A program made the translations under genes and the position numbers. DNA of 64,000 nucleotides, from contig WSUB01000025.1 of assembly GCA_019633425.1 (NCBI GenBank), forward strand, positions 186,001 through 250,000, in the 5' to 3' direction. The notes beneath the pieces were generated by a model. That model ran no database searches. It was given only the letters and a program-made list of their open reading frames with translations, and had not been told where the DNA came from. The stretch is from Tulasnella sp. 424 (taxonomy: Eukaryota; Basidiomycota; Agaricomycetes; Cantharellales; Tulasnellaceae). Of the stretch, positions 11,560 to 23,532 are shown piece by piece; the first letter of the stretch is position 1, and each line of letters starts with the position of its first letter.

Positions 11560-12950
11560 ATGTCCCAACAACCTCCGCCTCCTCAAGGCCATCCACGACA
11601 GCCAATGCCTTACTCCCAACCTCCAGGTCCACCAGGTCCACCACGACAGGCTCACCCGGGTGGACCTCCTCCCCCGCCCAATCAAGGATATCCTCCACCT
11701 GGCCCGCCTCATGGTGGTCAACTGCAGTACCAGCCTTATCCACCACACGGATATCCCCAAGGTCTACCGCTACCACCAGGCAACCTACCCCCACCTCCTC
11801 ACGATGAAGCCCAACACCATGCATACATTCAACAGCAAATGCAAATGGGTGGTCACCCACCTCCGCACCCACCACCGCCTCAATCGTCTGGTCCTCCTCC
11901 TGGATACGGAAACGATGGCAGGGCGGGAGGGCCGACTTATGGGCATTTCCCCCCACCGCAGCCCGCTGGTGGGCACCCCCAGCAGCAACAACCTCCGAAC
12001 GAGAGGGTCAAAGTGATTAGAGGTTCGGCGGGTGGTGGGCCGCACCGGAGAGACTCGACGGACTCTGATGGAGGTGGTGGACATGCCAATGGCGTTCATC
12101 GAAAAGAGAAACGAAGGAGGATTGTCGTTGGAGGGCGGGATCCCAGTAAAGAGAGGTGTGTGTGTCGTTCACGTTACGGTTTCCCCGAGTCGCGCAACCC
12201 TTTTTTTTGACATTTTTGCACAGATTCCACAAGTTCTTTATGGAGACACGAGAACGTCTCACCGTGACGAACCGCATCCTTTTGGCGAACCCGTCGGATT
12301 CGGGTGAATATGCGCTCAGGCTGTACCCGTACTCACTCGAACGCTCGGCATTGCTGTCTCAGATAGGGCACGACGAGGATAATGGGTTGGAGAGTGCTCA
12401 GACTACGTACGATGAAGAAAAGACCAAGATTGAGGACGAATGGAAGAAGGGGAAGGAGAGGATTCGAGAACGGCTGTTGGAGAGCCTGGAAGAGAGAAGG
12501 AAGAAGGCGAGAGAGGAGATGGCCAGTGACGGCGCGCTTGCAGGTGAGCTTCTTTTAAGGTCATATTTTCGTTTTGGTTGCATGCTTAACGTGTTCACAC
12601 TTTTCGAAGATGTACCTACATTCGATCCTCCTGCCCCTCCGCGTTCCTCAACACGAGACCGGAAACCTCCACCTTTCGTACTTGCTGCACCCCACCCATT
12701 CGGGGCAGCTGGGGAGGACATGGTGTCGCCTTTCCCGTTACCACTTACGTCGTACGCTGGTGGGACTGGTGCATGGAGTGCCAAGGGCAAGCGACAGAAG
12801 GGAGTGGGTGCTGGTGGGCTGACTCTTGGGAAAGCGATCAGCGCGTTGCAAGGGTTGAAGGAGAGCGAGATTGAAGCTGATCTTGGAGAGGTGAAGAAAG
12901 CGGTTAAACGGAAGCGGGGGACTCGACAGGTAGGGCAGTACCGTGATTGA
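11560..12950 (+). CDS. Sds3-like subunit of an Rpd3-type histone deacetylase complex
   Basis: Three exons, 11560-12155, 12224-12543 and 12610-12950, encode 418 residues. Residues 1-200 are low complexity, dominated by Pro, Gln, Gly and His. The middle holds a helical block: RFHKFFMETRERL, YALRLYPYSLERSALL, then YDEEKTKIEDEWKKGKERIR followed by ERLLESLEERRKKAREEM. This charged coiled-coil pattern resembles the Sds3/BRMS1 family, which scaffolds Sin3-Rpd3 deacetylase complexes. The C-terminal part has DVPTFDPPAPP and a basic end. The family call rests on the helical block alone, so other Sds3-like proteins such as Dep1 cannot be excluded. It lies 167 bp upstream of the forkhead gene on the same strand, without sign of co-transcription. 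Confidence 0.62.
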
Positions 12951-13117
12951 GTGTAAATACATGGCTCTATGTATTGGTGACTTGTTATGGTCGGAGTTAT
13001 GTAATCACACTTGACAGAGCAGAGAGAGCCGTTTGTTTTCTCTCTCTCACCTGTTGCTCACCTGTGCTTAGCTATTCCCCCCCTTCCCCTTCCCTTCCCT
13101 TGCTAAGGACTGACTTA

Positions 13118-16100
13118 ATGAGCCCAAGTCCCATTCCTGCTATACCACCACACTTGACAGCTCAGTCTGCTTCCACGACATCAAGCCCTCCTTCACCGAC
13201 AACGCTGGCCTTGGCCGCGCTCAACATGACCCGTGACGACCTTGCACGCCACACAGACCAAATGCGATGTTTCCTCAGTGCTGCTGCCCCTCCAATCCAT
13301 ACTCTACCTCAAAATCAAGTTATTCACCCTTACTCTAACCATCCATCATCATCCACGACCACCTCTGCGTCAGCAGTCAAATCAGAAACCACGGACCCTC
13401 TCCCAATCCTCCCAACCAGGCCTTCCATGGATGCCGTTCTCGAACGAGGCGAGAGGAGGAAGAAGGATCTCAAGAGGCAGTACTCAAACTCGATCGGCTC
13501 TTCAACTTCCACCGGCCTCGACGATCATCATCAGTCCGGTAACAACAACACCACGGCAGTAGAAGATTTCCCGCCACCCCCTTCTAGCGGCAACAACACG
13601 ACAGACCCCACCGCCACAGCTGCCTCCAACGCTAACGCTCTCCCGACCCCCGGCCTCCTCTATCCAGCAGCCCCAACGTCTTCAGACAGCAGGACGGTCG
13701 CGAAAGGCGCGTCGCGGTCTTCCTCAGTTTGCTCCTCTCTCGCGTATCAGCAGGTAAGCACCCAAATCCCGCGCGTTGGGGAAGGGGGCGTGGCCCGCGC
13801 GTCACGCCCTTTTCTTGCAAAACAACACACAGACCAGGAAAGAAGCCTTCCGATTTATTGACTTGCTGGTCTCTCTTCGTTTTTCGCTTTGCTATTTTCC
13901 TTTCTTTTCTTCGTCATCCTAATCTTCGACATCAATCCCCGAAATCAAATCGTTTTCCCATCGGCCAACACACACACGACTTCGAACAAACTCGGTTATT
14001 TCACAGGATGTGTTTTACACCTCTCGGCCACCTTCAGTCGCTCCAACCATGTCCCTAACACACCCTTCCCTTCGCCGCTCTCAATCGATCTCCTCGCAAG
14101 CCTCGGGCCACCAATCCGTAGCAGGGGATGACGTCGGAGACCCAGACACCAATTCAACCGTGGACGAAACTCACGCTGAATCCGTTGACGAAATCCTTGG
14201 TCTGGCTCCCGCTCCTTCACGACAACAACACATCTCCGATAGCGCGGACGCCGCGTCCTCCGGTCACCAAACCTCCGGCGTGACGTTGCAAACGCCTGTC
14301 AAGGCACCTTACAACCCCGTAGCATCTGGCAGCACCCCTTACCAACCTGTACCTTTACCAAGCTCATCTTCTGCAACGCGAGTGGGAGGTGGCGCGTATC
14401 CTTCTTCCTCTCCTGTGTACAAGTATCAACCTGCAACCTCACCGGCCGGTCCGCGCACGCCTTATCGTCCTCCAATCCATCTCAAACACCCCTTAACCGC
14501 CAATGTTCCTGGGCGTCCGCGCAGCGCCCTCCACTCGTCCTCTCCGATGCCCATGCCCGCCACGTCTTCTCCCGCTCACGACTCGTCTCCCGTCAACCTT
14601 GCCGCGTTGCCCTTCCGTCTCCCACCAGGTCCCAGGCTCACGTCGAAGCCGCATTACTCCTACGCCGCGTTGATCGGCCAGGCTCTCATGTCCTCTCCTA
14701 CCCAACGCTTGTCGTTGAACCAAATCTACACGTGGATTAGCATGGCGTATCCTTATTTCAAGCGCGGTGAAGCGGGTTGGCAGAACAGCATTCGACACAA
14801 TCTCAGCTTGAATGGATGCTTTGTCAAGATAAAGCGCGACGATGGCGAGAAGGGCAAAGGAAGCTGGTGGTCGATCAGGGAAGGCGACGAAGCGTGTTTC
14901 GCTGGTGGGGGGTTCCAGAGGCAAGGCAGGGCTAATGGCCGGAAGCGAAAGGGCAAAGCGGACAAGGACCAAGACGCGAATGCAGAAGCTGCAGAGGCTA
15001 CAGAGCAAGACGACGAGGGTGCATCCCCGAAGAAGAAAAAGAAGACAACCTCGACCTCGTCAGGCTATCGACCCGCCACAGGTTCTGACCCGAATAGCAT
15101 GATTCCGCGGGGAGGTTATTCTCGATCCGCCTCGACCTCGACCACGGCGACATCCGTGCATACCATGGCCTCGAGCGCTTCCTACGATTCCGTGGCATCC
15201 TACGCGACCGGTGGATACGGGGTGCCCATTTACTACGGCACGACTCCTTACGGAGCAGGGTATGTTCAGTACGCGACGTCACATCCCTCAGGTGTTCCCC
15301 CTTCATTCCCCTCTGCCATGTCCGCCGAACCTCACCCCGCTTTCGCTGGAACGTCGACGGAGCGGAGGGGTGGTTCGACGCATGTTCGGACCCCCGCGTC
15401 GAATGGGTATGCTTTGCGGCCTGCTGCTAGCCATCCTAGCTCGAGTCCCCTTGCGTCGAGGAGCACTCGAAGCATCGAGATGTCGAGCGAGGATGAGGAG
15501 GAAGAAGAACCGGAAAGCGAAGATGACCAGCCCGAGAACGCTTCCAACCGAGCTATGACTGAAATGCGAATGCCGCCTCACCGTTCACCTGTCCACACCC
15601 TCTCTTCTCAACAGTCCCCCACTCGTTCGTTGCGTTCGCCGACGGCTTACATGGAACCTGGGAGGGTGCAGGATGTGAGGGAGATGTATGAAGGTGTCTC
15701 TCATGAAAGGCACGTTGATTCGCTGACGATGGAAGAAGAGCAAGCCGAGGCCGAGAGAGAGCAGAGTCCCACTGCTCATGATGCGGTAATGTTACCTCCT
15801 GCATCTCAGGACACCGCTCCACTTCCACTCGGACAGCCCTTTGCGCTCAGTGATTCCGCTGCTACGGCGGTTGAGGACAACGAGGAGGGAGCGGAGGATG
15901 CTCCTGGTATTGAGAAGAGTACCCTCCAACCTGGTTTCCATTTCGTCCCTCCACTTCCAAAGACCAGCACCGACACCGCGGAAGACACCGTTACAGTTAA
16001 GCAGGAGCCTGATGGTGGGGCAACAAGAGGCTTAGACGATGTATGTATCACCAAGTTTCGCGTGTTTCAGCGCCTGGTTACTGACGGGGATTAATTCGTC

Positions 16101-16795
16101 AGGAGGGCTTCAGCAACTTCTTCTCATCTTCACCCGTTCACCAACGGAGCCGTCAGAACGCTCGATTTCCTACGTCTCGCGCCAACGGTTCATCGGACCT
16201 GCTTTCTCGTGTCATCGAGTCCAAGACGGCCAAGCGCGGTTCCACCCACGTCCGTCAACAGTCCACCAGCGGCGCTTCCCCAACGAAGCCGATCTTCCCT
16301 GCCGTCCCCACTACTCCCCGACGGGACGCCCGACCGCGAACGCCACCCCCGCCGAGCGAGCGGGCGCCAAAAGAACCTGCTCAGGAGAACGAGGACGACC
16401 GGTTGCTCAAGGACATGGACCCTACCGTGGCAGCCGCCGTCACCGCTCTCACCTCCCTCTCACCCATGCGAACGCCGGTCTCGCACGCGGCATTACACAT
16501 GTCGCCTGCTCCGCCGCGCTCGTCCGATTTGGCGCAGTACAAACACTCGCTCGGACCGCATTCGCCGTTCAGGACGCCCGGACGCACCCCCTCGACGGCG
16601 GGTCGCCCGTTCGACTATTACGATTATCTCGGCGATGGCGTGGGAGGGTCCGGGGATGATAGTGCGACCAAGTCTATGCTCGGTTCAGGTCTGGTACCTC
16701 GTACTCCGGCCACGCCGATGACTGGAGGAATCTTTGGGTCGCACAACTTGTACCAAAGTCCTAGTCTTCCGAGTCCAGGATGGCGAAGGTATTGA
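13118..16795 (+). CDS. Forkhead transcription factor
   Basis: Three exons, 13118-13753, 14007-16040 and 16103-16795, encode 1120 residues. The forkhead DNA-binding domain lies near 14640-14890: KPHYSYAALIGQALMSSP, then LSLNQIYTWISMAYPYFKRG, GWQNSIRHNLSLNGCFVKI and GKGSWWSIREG. The recognition helix NSIRHNLSLN is intact. I see no FHA domain, so it is more like Hcm1/Sep1 than Fkh1/Fkh2 or Fhl1; that placement is inference. The rest is long and disordered, rich in Ser, Pro and Thr, with an acidic block (SSEDEEEEEPESEDD), several SP/TP sites suggesting cyclin-dependent kinase control, and a basic KRKGK segment after the domain that may be a nuclear signal. The C-terminus ends LYQSPSLPSPGWRRY. Exon 1 is included because its donor at 13754 joins the frame at 14007 cleanly. 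Confidence 0.88.
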
Positions 16796-17402
16796 TCGCT
16801 GCAAAATATCTCCACTCCCTCTTTTTTATGCAAACACGATTCGCAAGGTCTTCAGTATCTTGACGCGACGACTCCATGTTTTCGTATTCACCATGTATAT
16901 TTTTTATCAACCTCAAAATGGCTCACACTCCCTCACTATCGCCGGTTTCGATTCGTCCGAAGGACACTCCCTCCCATCATTTTTCTTGCTCTAAAACTAT
17001 TTCATGATGACCCTTTATGACTTCCCTCTTATCGTTTGTTTCTTCACCTGTAGTGCAGTTCGTCACCACTAACCACAACCTGTTTTGTTGTTCCTTTGTC
17101 CATCTTGCTACTCTTTTCCATCCCCCTTTTATAGCTTGAGTTCTGTTGGTATATACTATATTTCTTGACGTTCTCCCTTTGCATGTTTTGTATCCCCAAT
17201 ATTAGAAATACAATTATCTTGATGATAAAACACGATGTGTTATGCACGGCGACCCGGATGTGATGGTCGCGGGATGTCACGTCACGTCACGCTCGGTCGA
17301 TGACAATTGGCTCGCCTCCGACACACACGAACAGCAATGCATAGATAAATAGAGGTGTGCGTGTAATATGTGACTCCGAAATGCAAATGAACAACAACCC
17401 GT
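16796..17402. other. Convergent 3' region
   Basis: About 0.6 kb between the forkhead gene stop and the Yvc1-like gene stop, which point toward each other. It is AT-rich and T-rich in the middle, in keeping with two 3' untranslated regions. No gene is visible. Confidence 0.5.
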
Positions 17403-20400
17403 CTAACCTCCTAACTGCTCCGAAATCCTCTCTAACAACTGCTCGATGCGCATCTGCCGCTTCTCAAGCTGATCCAGCCTCTCACTCATCTCTCGGGCCT
17501 CCAGAGCTTGCATACCACCTAGAGCGCCTGTCTTGCTACCCACGTCAGGATCTATATCTTCTTCCGCCTCGGTCTCTGTTACCGTCTGCGGCTCAAGAAC
17601 ATGATGCGGGAAGTCAACCATCTGCCCGGCGGGTCCTGGTAGATGATTCGTTGAAACTGGCGGAGTATGGTGGTCCATGGTAGGCAACAGACCAGGCCGG
17701 ACGGAAGGGGCTTGAGCTCCGAGAGCGGATTGTGTCCGACGCCTTGCAGGGTGCAAGTTCTTTGTCAAGTCAGCGGTGCCGGTGCGCTTGTGTCTGTTCA
17801 TCGATATTCGTCGCGATGCAGGACCGAAAGAAATTCCAGCCGTTGGCAAGGTCGGGCTGAGCATTCCAAACTCGTGGGCATCGTCTGGATGTTCGCTAAC
17901 CGCCTCTTCGTTATCCGTATCGTCGAAAACGATCGGGTTGAATATCTGCGCGAGCGGACTGGGAGCCGCCATGGCCGCAGTAGGCAAGCCGGGAACGAGG
18001 AAAGAGTGATCTGGAGGTATGTTAAGTGCGGCGGTGGAGGGACGTCGGTTTCGGTGACTCGAACGACGGCGTCTCCTAAGTGGGCCCTCGATGAGAGGGA
18101 TTCCTTCGGGGCGCCCGGGACTTTCGCTCTGGATAGGATGAATGGATGGCCTTTCGACACTGTGGGCCGATGCTCGACTTGAGTTGGCATCGTGCTCGGC
18201 AAATGTCGGGACAGCCAGCCGCTCCTCGTCTGGCTTGCCCTCGGATTCGTTCAAATCCCCGGTAGAGGCGCCCTTGAAGAAGTCGAATCTCGTTTGGCTG
18301 ATTCGCCGACTTTCGGCCTCTTCTGCTAACTCCTCCTCAAGCTCAAATATAGTGTCGATGTCATTGACTGAGCTTCGGAGGTGGTCCACAAGGGCTTTTA
18401 AATGACAATGGTGAGTTGGATACGAGACAACAGTCTCCACAACTTACTGAGTCTTCTTAAGCCACGAGGAATCCTCTCAACAACGCTTTCTATCATCATC
18501 GATACGGTTTCTTGCATCGTAGTTGTTCGGTGGCGAACCTTTTGGCGTTCGCTGCAAAGCAAAGCATCAGCACCATGGACACCCTAGAAGTGACACCATA
18601 CATACTATACGGCGATCGCAAGTAGAATGGGCATTGACGTAACGCGAATCATGAAAACGTTGACCTTGTGGAACCACCTCTTGCTGAGGATATAGCTCAA
18701 AGGAAGCATGACGATGAACGCAAAGAGGTTTAACGGGGGCTGATAGGAAAACAGGGCGTCGGCCTTAACTCTAAACGACATAGTCAGTATAATGGATGAT
18801 CAATCCGCGAAATGAGAACAACCCTTCGATTGTGGACACGGCTTTGCGAAACATCGACTAAGCAAGAGCCGGAGTCAGAAGGTTTGCCAAACTTTGCGAT
18901 CAAAGAGACATACCTCAGCGACAGCATCTGAACTGATCGTTGAGAAGGTGTTGGACAAAATCTGAAAATCAACGAGCGGTCGATAGCGAGCCACGAAGGG
19001 TCAATCCGTGTACTTACTGCAACAAGCACAGTCAAAAGAAGGGTATTTGACAAGCACGCGTATGTAATCTACGCGGAGATCTTAAGTATAGACCACAAAA
19101 TTCGCCTTGGCACGTCGCTTACCATCAAAACTGGGCCAAAGACTGGGTGGAACGTGGCTACAGGCGATATCCTTTCAGTCTCGAACCCCCACGAGGCAAG
19201 GTAGGTACATACATGCTCTGTCAAATCCGCTTGCATCGAGGCCAAAGTATAAATCCAGCATGTACCAAAAAATGGTCCCTGGCGAGTAGTAAGTTTTCCT
19301 ATCGGCATCATCCAAGGATGCGAGATTGATCAGGACTGCTGTGCAATGCATGGACCTGCCAGTATCTTACCCTGATTTAGCAAGTCTAGAGGTAGATAGT
19401 TAGGAATGGCAATGTTTTGAATGATTGCAACACACGTACGTGAATAGGGCATAGAGGAAGCCGCAAAAACAGAACGCTGCAACGAGCATGAGAACCATAA
19501 ACTCGTAGAACATTGAACGAACTGAGAGGATCATAAGATTGTTTGACAAGGAGACGAATGCCAAGCTATAGCAAGCATGAATGACTGCTTTTACACTTGG
19601 ACCGGCCAGACTCACCGAGGGAACATGAGGCATGCACCAAGTGCGAGAATGTCGATTCCCAAGGTCCTTGCCCAATGCACACCGTAATACAAACCATAGG
19701 CTCGGAAGCTGCCATACGACATGAAAATCGTGATAAAGGCTATGTCGAACGCATTCCAGAGATTGGCCGAATAAACTGGAACACAGTGTCACCACTGGTC
19801 TACCATAACCAGCAGCAAAAAGTAGGCGAACCTTTCATCCCGTGCTCTTGCATCGCTGCTACTTTGTCCAAAGTGAAGCCTATCGAAAGCCACAATGTCA
19901 GTTTGACAAAATGACGCACGGGGTGTGGGGCTGGCAGTCATCTGACCGGTTGCGTAAAGCATGAAGATGCCCTCAGACCAGTTGATTCGCTTCACTTCAT
20001 TCCCTTCCAGCGCAATCACAAAGAGGATGAACAGTATGAGAAACCTTGACGGGCAGGCAAGTCCCGTCAGTATTTCATGTCCCGTATTATTTGTACTGTG
20101 ATGCACTTACTCTGCGTACTCCAAGACTGCGCGAACGGCAGGCACTTTCAGCCGATAGTGATCTAGGAGGGGTGCTTTCCTGGGATCATAGAAGTGAATC
20201 GTTTTGCGCTTGTATGTCTGAAAGAAATAGACGAGCATGAAGGTTTGGCCGCACAGACATAACTTTTAAGGGGACGTACATCTGACAAAAAGGAGTGATC
20301 ACTTTCGGCTTGATAGACTACCTGTCCCGACCAGATACAATCTGGAGCAAGAGATATTTTGCATAAGCGTCTGTGCTAAGATTGAGAAATGCTGGCGCGT

Positions 20401-21114
20401 ACCGATGACCTTTTGGAAGGCGTCACTTTTGATGAAGCGTTTAGCCTGTCCTATGATTGCCATCTCAATAGCATTGCCAACCCGCTCATTCGTATCCACA
20501 TCGCCGTAAGATTCGTCCACCTTCTCCAATACTTCTGGTCCGGCACCCGCGAAGATGCCCCAAGAAGTTGTCAGAACAGTGGCCAGCTCCATAGTGCTTT
20601 CTGCCCAAACTCGGAGCAGCTTGATGGCCATGAGTTCGCAGAGTGCCGCTCTGGAATGCGAGAGGGGCATTGACGACAAATTGTTATCCCGAAGGAAGTG
20701 CACCCGGTTGAGAAGGAAGCAGAACACAACAGACATGTTTCTCATGCGAGAATATTTGTCGTATAGTGGTTGAATCAAGGAATAGGTGAGGTCTGGGGCC
20801 GTAAGCTGATAAGGGCACTTTCAGTCTACTTCGATACGTGCTAGGCGGTAAATGTCGACCCACAGAATCATAGGTGAGTGGAGTATCTAATGAATGTACC
20901 GGTGAGCCTTAACGTATGCTTTAAGCCTAATACTGGTGCGGACGAACCGATATAATGCTCAACGTCTACTTTGACCAGGTGGATGATCTAAGCATGGGAG
21001 AAAATTCGGTCAGAGAAAACCCAAGAAATGACAGCATTGGGTACGTACTGGGTAAACAGGTATTGCATCGAGTTCTTCTCTTAGCAGCGGCTCTCTGTCG
21101 TCCTCTATATCCAT
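17403..21114 (-). CDS. YVC1: TRPY/Yvc1-type vacuolar cation channel
   Basis: Multi-exon minus-strand gene. The family releases calcium from the vacuole into the cytosol in response to stretch and calcium. An N-terminal cytosolic region includes IIHLVKVDVEHYI, IQPLYDKYSRMRN, AALCELMAIKLLRVW and LATVLTTSWGIFAGAGPEVL. It is followed by repeated hydrophobic segments from about 20045 to 18600, such as LILFILFVIALEGNEV and YEFMVLMLVAAFCFCGFLYA. The pore region near 19265-19130 reads WYMLDLYFGLDASGFD and, after an intron, FHPVFGPVLM, a layout typical of fungal TRPY channels. The long soluble C-terminal exon (up to about 18405, ending at 17403) starts with an acidic stretch (FELEEELAEEAES) that could bind calcium and ends in a short coiled coil. 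The start at MDIEDDREPLLREE (21114) is the first in-frame ATG after a stop, but an extra upstream exon is possible. Confidence 0.88.
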
Positions 21115-21315
21115 GTGGAAAGAATTGACGGAGAGAGGTGAGGTTTCGGTGCGGACTGGAGAACCGAACTTGAGGTCACCAACTCGCACGTTCGACGGAC
21201 TGCTCAATCACAGGGTGCTTTGGCTGGAAAAGGAAGCAAGAGCCTTACCGCTCCGCATGGGGTATACAGATACAGTAACCAACGTCTACATGGGTATATA
21301 GATAATCAACACACA

Positions 21316-23500
21316 CTACTCGGCAGCCCGCTTTAGTCTCGTATCTTGCTTTAACGCACACCAGCGATCGTAATACTTTTGTTTTGCGTCTTTCTCGGCG
21401 TCCGTAACCCCTTTCAAACGCCCTTGAACCCACCTGCTGGGATCAACCCCATTCCATTCCCCTGGGCCAAGCCCCGCCAGGCTGAGCACCCGTTTAATGG
21501 CTGTTTCGGTCTCCGGACTCTCCAGCTGGTTTGCGTTGAATGCAGATAGGTTGCGAGGATTCATTATCCGTTTCATAAGGTCGCGCTGACCTTCCGCTCC
21601 GCAAATGAGATGATCGTACCGACCCGCGATGGCTTGAAGTGGGAGGTAAATAAGCCTTTCGGGTGAAGTGATACGTCGGAAACGAAAGCCTCGAGGAGGG
21701 TTTGGAAGACGTTGTTGAGGATCAAGATGATAGTCGGCAGGAATGGAGAGGCTAGATGGCGCTGGTGGGACCGTGCCTTCCTCGACGATATCCATGTCAG
21801 ACTCCGAGGAGAGTTCGTAGAGCCGGGCCGAAAAGCAAACAATGCTCTTCCCGCTATCCCACGTCATTTCGACAATCTGGCCGAAAATCCCCCTTTCTTC
21901 CGCTCCTGAAGTTGACTCCAGGAGACCGGTGGACAAACCCCATCCCACCAGCTCTGCACGGGTCAACACCAGCCTCACCAGGTCGTCCACCCATATGTGC
22001 TCCGGGCCCCACCAAACTCCCTGATAGAGCTCAGGGGCTCTAAATTGACGGGAGTCTCGATAAGGATACTCGGGGCAGTATTGCTGCGAGATGATCTTGG
22101 CATGGGACAATGCCACGGCAAGCGGCCCTAGGGCATTTTCGAAGGTTCGGGGTATTTCAGTTCGTTTGTCGTAGCCTGGTGGGAGATTGTGCAGCGGTTT
22201 GGAAAGGTGGATAGGAAGAGGGCGGAAGTCTTCGAGTTCGAGCATATGCGGGGAGACTTCCACTGGCATCCTTGGTTTCAGAGTTTGCTCGCGAACTACC
22301 CGCGGAAGCTGATAGGCTTGCCATGAGAGTAGCTGACTCTCTTCTACAGTGTGTGAGACTCCCGCAGCCAGAAGCTGCACTTCGTATTGGAACGACTCTG
22401 TAGTCTTGAAAGGAGTTCCGGGGGTGTGAGACTGGACATGCTTTGCAACGTGTCTTCCTTTGACTAAGCCTGGCCAAAACTCGATTAATTCATCGACAGA
22501 TTTTGGTTCCCTTGACTCTGGGATGATGTGCGGTATCGAAACCCAGACGACCTCTCCAGGCCGAAAGTACCCGCCGCAAGTTAGGTCGGCATGCCTTTCC
22601 GGAGCCATTGCATAGATACGCCCGGTCTTCTTTTCCTGTGGGCGATGCTTCGTACTGGTCCAACTGAACAGTTTCAACTTGTCTGGGGGGCCTGCAGGCG
22701 CACTCCCGGATAATACTGCCGCTTCACTAGCTGGAAGAGTGGGACGTAATTTCCTCCGAGTTGCTGTCTTCTTATTGAGCCATCGTTCATTTATGATACC
22801 CTGCTTCTGGCCCGTATGTAGAGTGCACTCGCAGGCGCCAGGACCTAGAGCATGGAAGTCGTCGTCGTAAAGCCACATGGCGTGAAATGCAAATTCAAAG
22901 GGAGAGTGGAAGGTTTTCTTCGCCCCTATGCAACAGCCCCCACAACGTCAACGAAAACAAGTAGCCGAGAGATAAATAGCTTACCAAATCCATAGAGATA
23001 GAAGTCGTAGCGCGCTGTCAGACTCCCGCTTCCTACTCGTACTTTCCGCCACAAAGAGTAACCGGGAGGCTGGGTGAAGGTTAACTTGGGGTTTATACGA
23101 CGATCTGCGCTACTCACCCAGTCATAGACATGCCAGGCTTTAGAAACTAGTGGTTCGGTGCCGGCTCAGACCAGAAGTTTTTAGAAGTGACGCCGGATTG
23201 TACTCACTGTCGAGGCCAAGATTGTCTGCAATGAAAGTGCCAACGATTCCTCTCCATCTGGTAAATATCCAGTGAGAAAATAAGATTTGATATCATATTG
23301 TATTATTTTCACCTTCTAGACTTCGATTCTTCGCGGGCAACCAGATGCCACTTGCTCATATCCTCATGGGGAGAGTCGGCTGGAGTGACAACGTTTGGAC
23401 CGGCGCCCCGAGCTGGATTATCGGGGAAGCGAAACAGACGTTTAGGATCTTCCGTGTCCATATCACAGAGGTATGCAATTGCGGCATCTTTGCTGGCCAT
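21316..23500 (-). CDS. Clr2-like heterochromatin silencing factor
   Basis: Minus-strand gene starting at 23500 (MASKDAAIAYLCDMDTED). Exon 1 is 23500-23313 and exon 2 is 23257-23208. A short exon ends VYDW, a 48-nt intron follows, and the next exon reads PPGYSLWRKVRVGSGSLTAR. The long last exon ends at 21316. Motifs fitting the Clr2 transcription-silencing family are YDFYLYGFG in the N-terminal domain and, in the long exon, YFRPGEVVWVSI, FWPGLVKGR, YEVQLLAAG, LGPLAVALSHAKI and ELYQGVWWGPEHIWVDDLVR. In fission yeast Clr2 belongs to the SHREC deacetylase-remodeller complex that silences heterochromatin. The 48-nt intron is divisible by three and could be retained as coding. The gene is head-to-head with SF3B1. 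Confidence 0.78.
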
Positions 23501-23532
23501 GAGGACTCAGAGGGAATGGAGGAGATGGTCGT

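Noticed and set aside
14493..15008. 171-codon frame on the minus strand
   Set aside because: It lies antisense across the forkhead DNA-binding domain exon and is a shadow of it.
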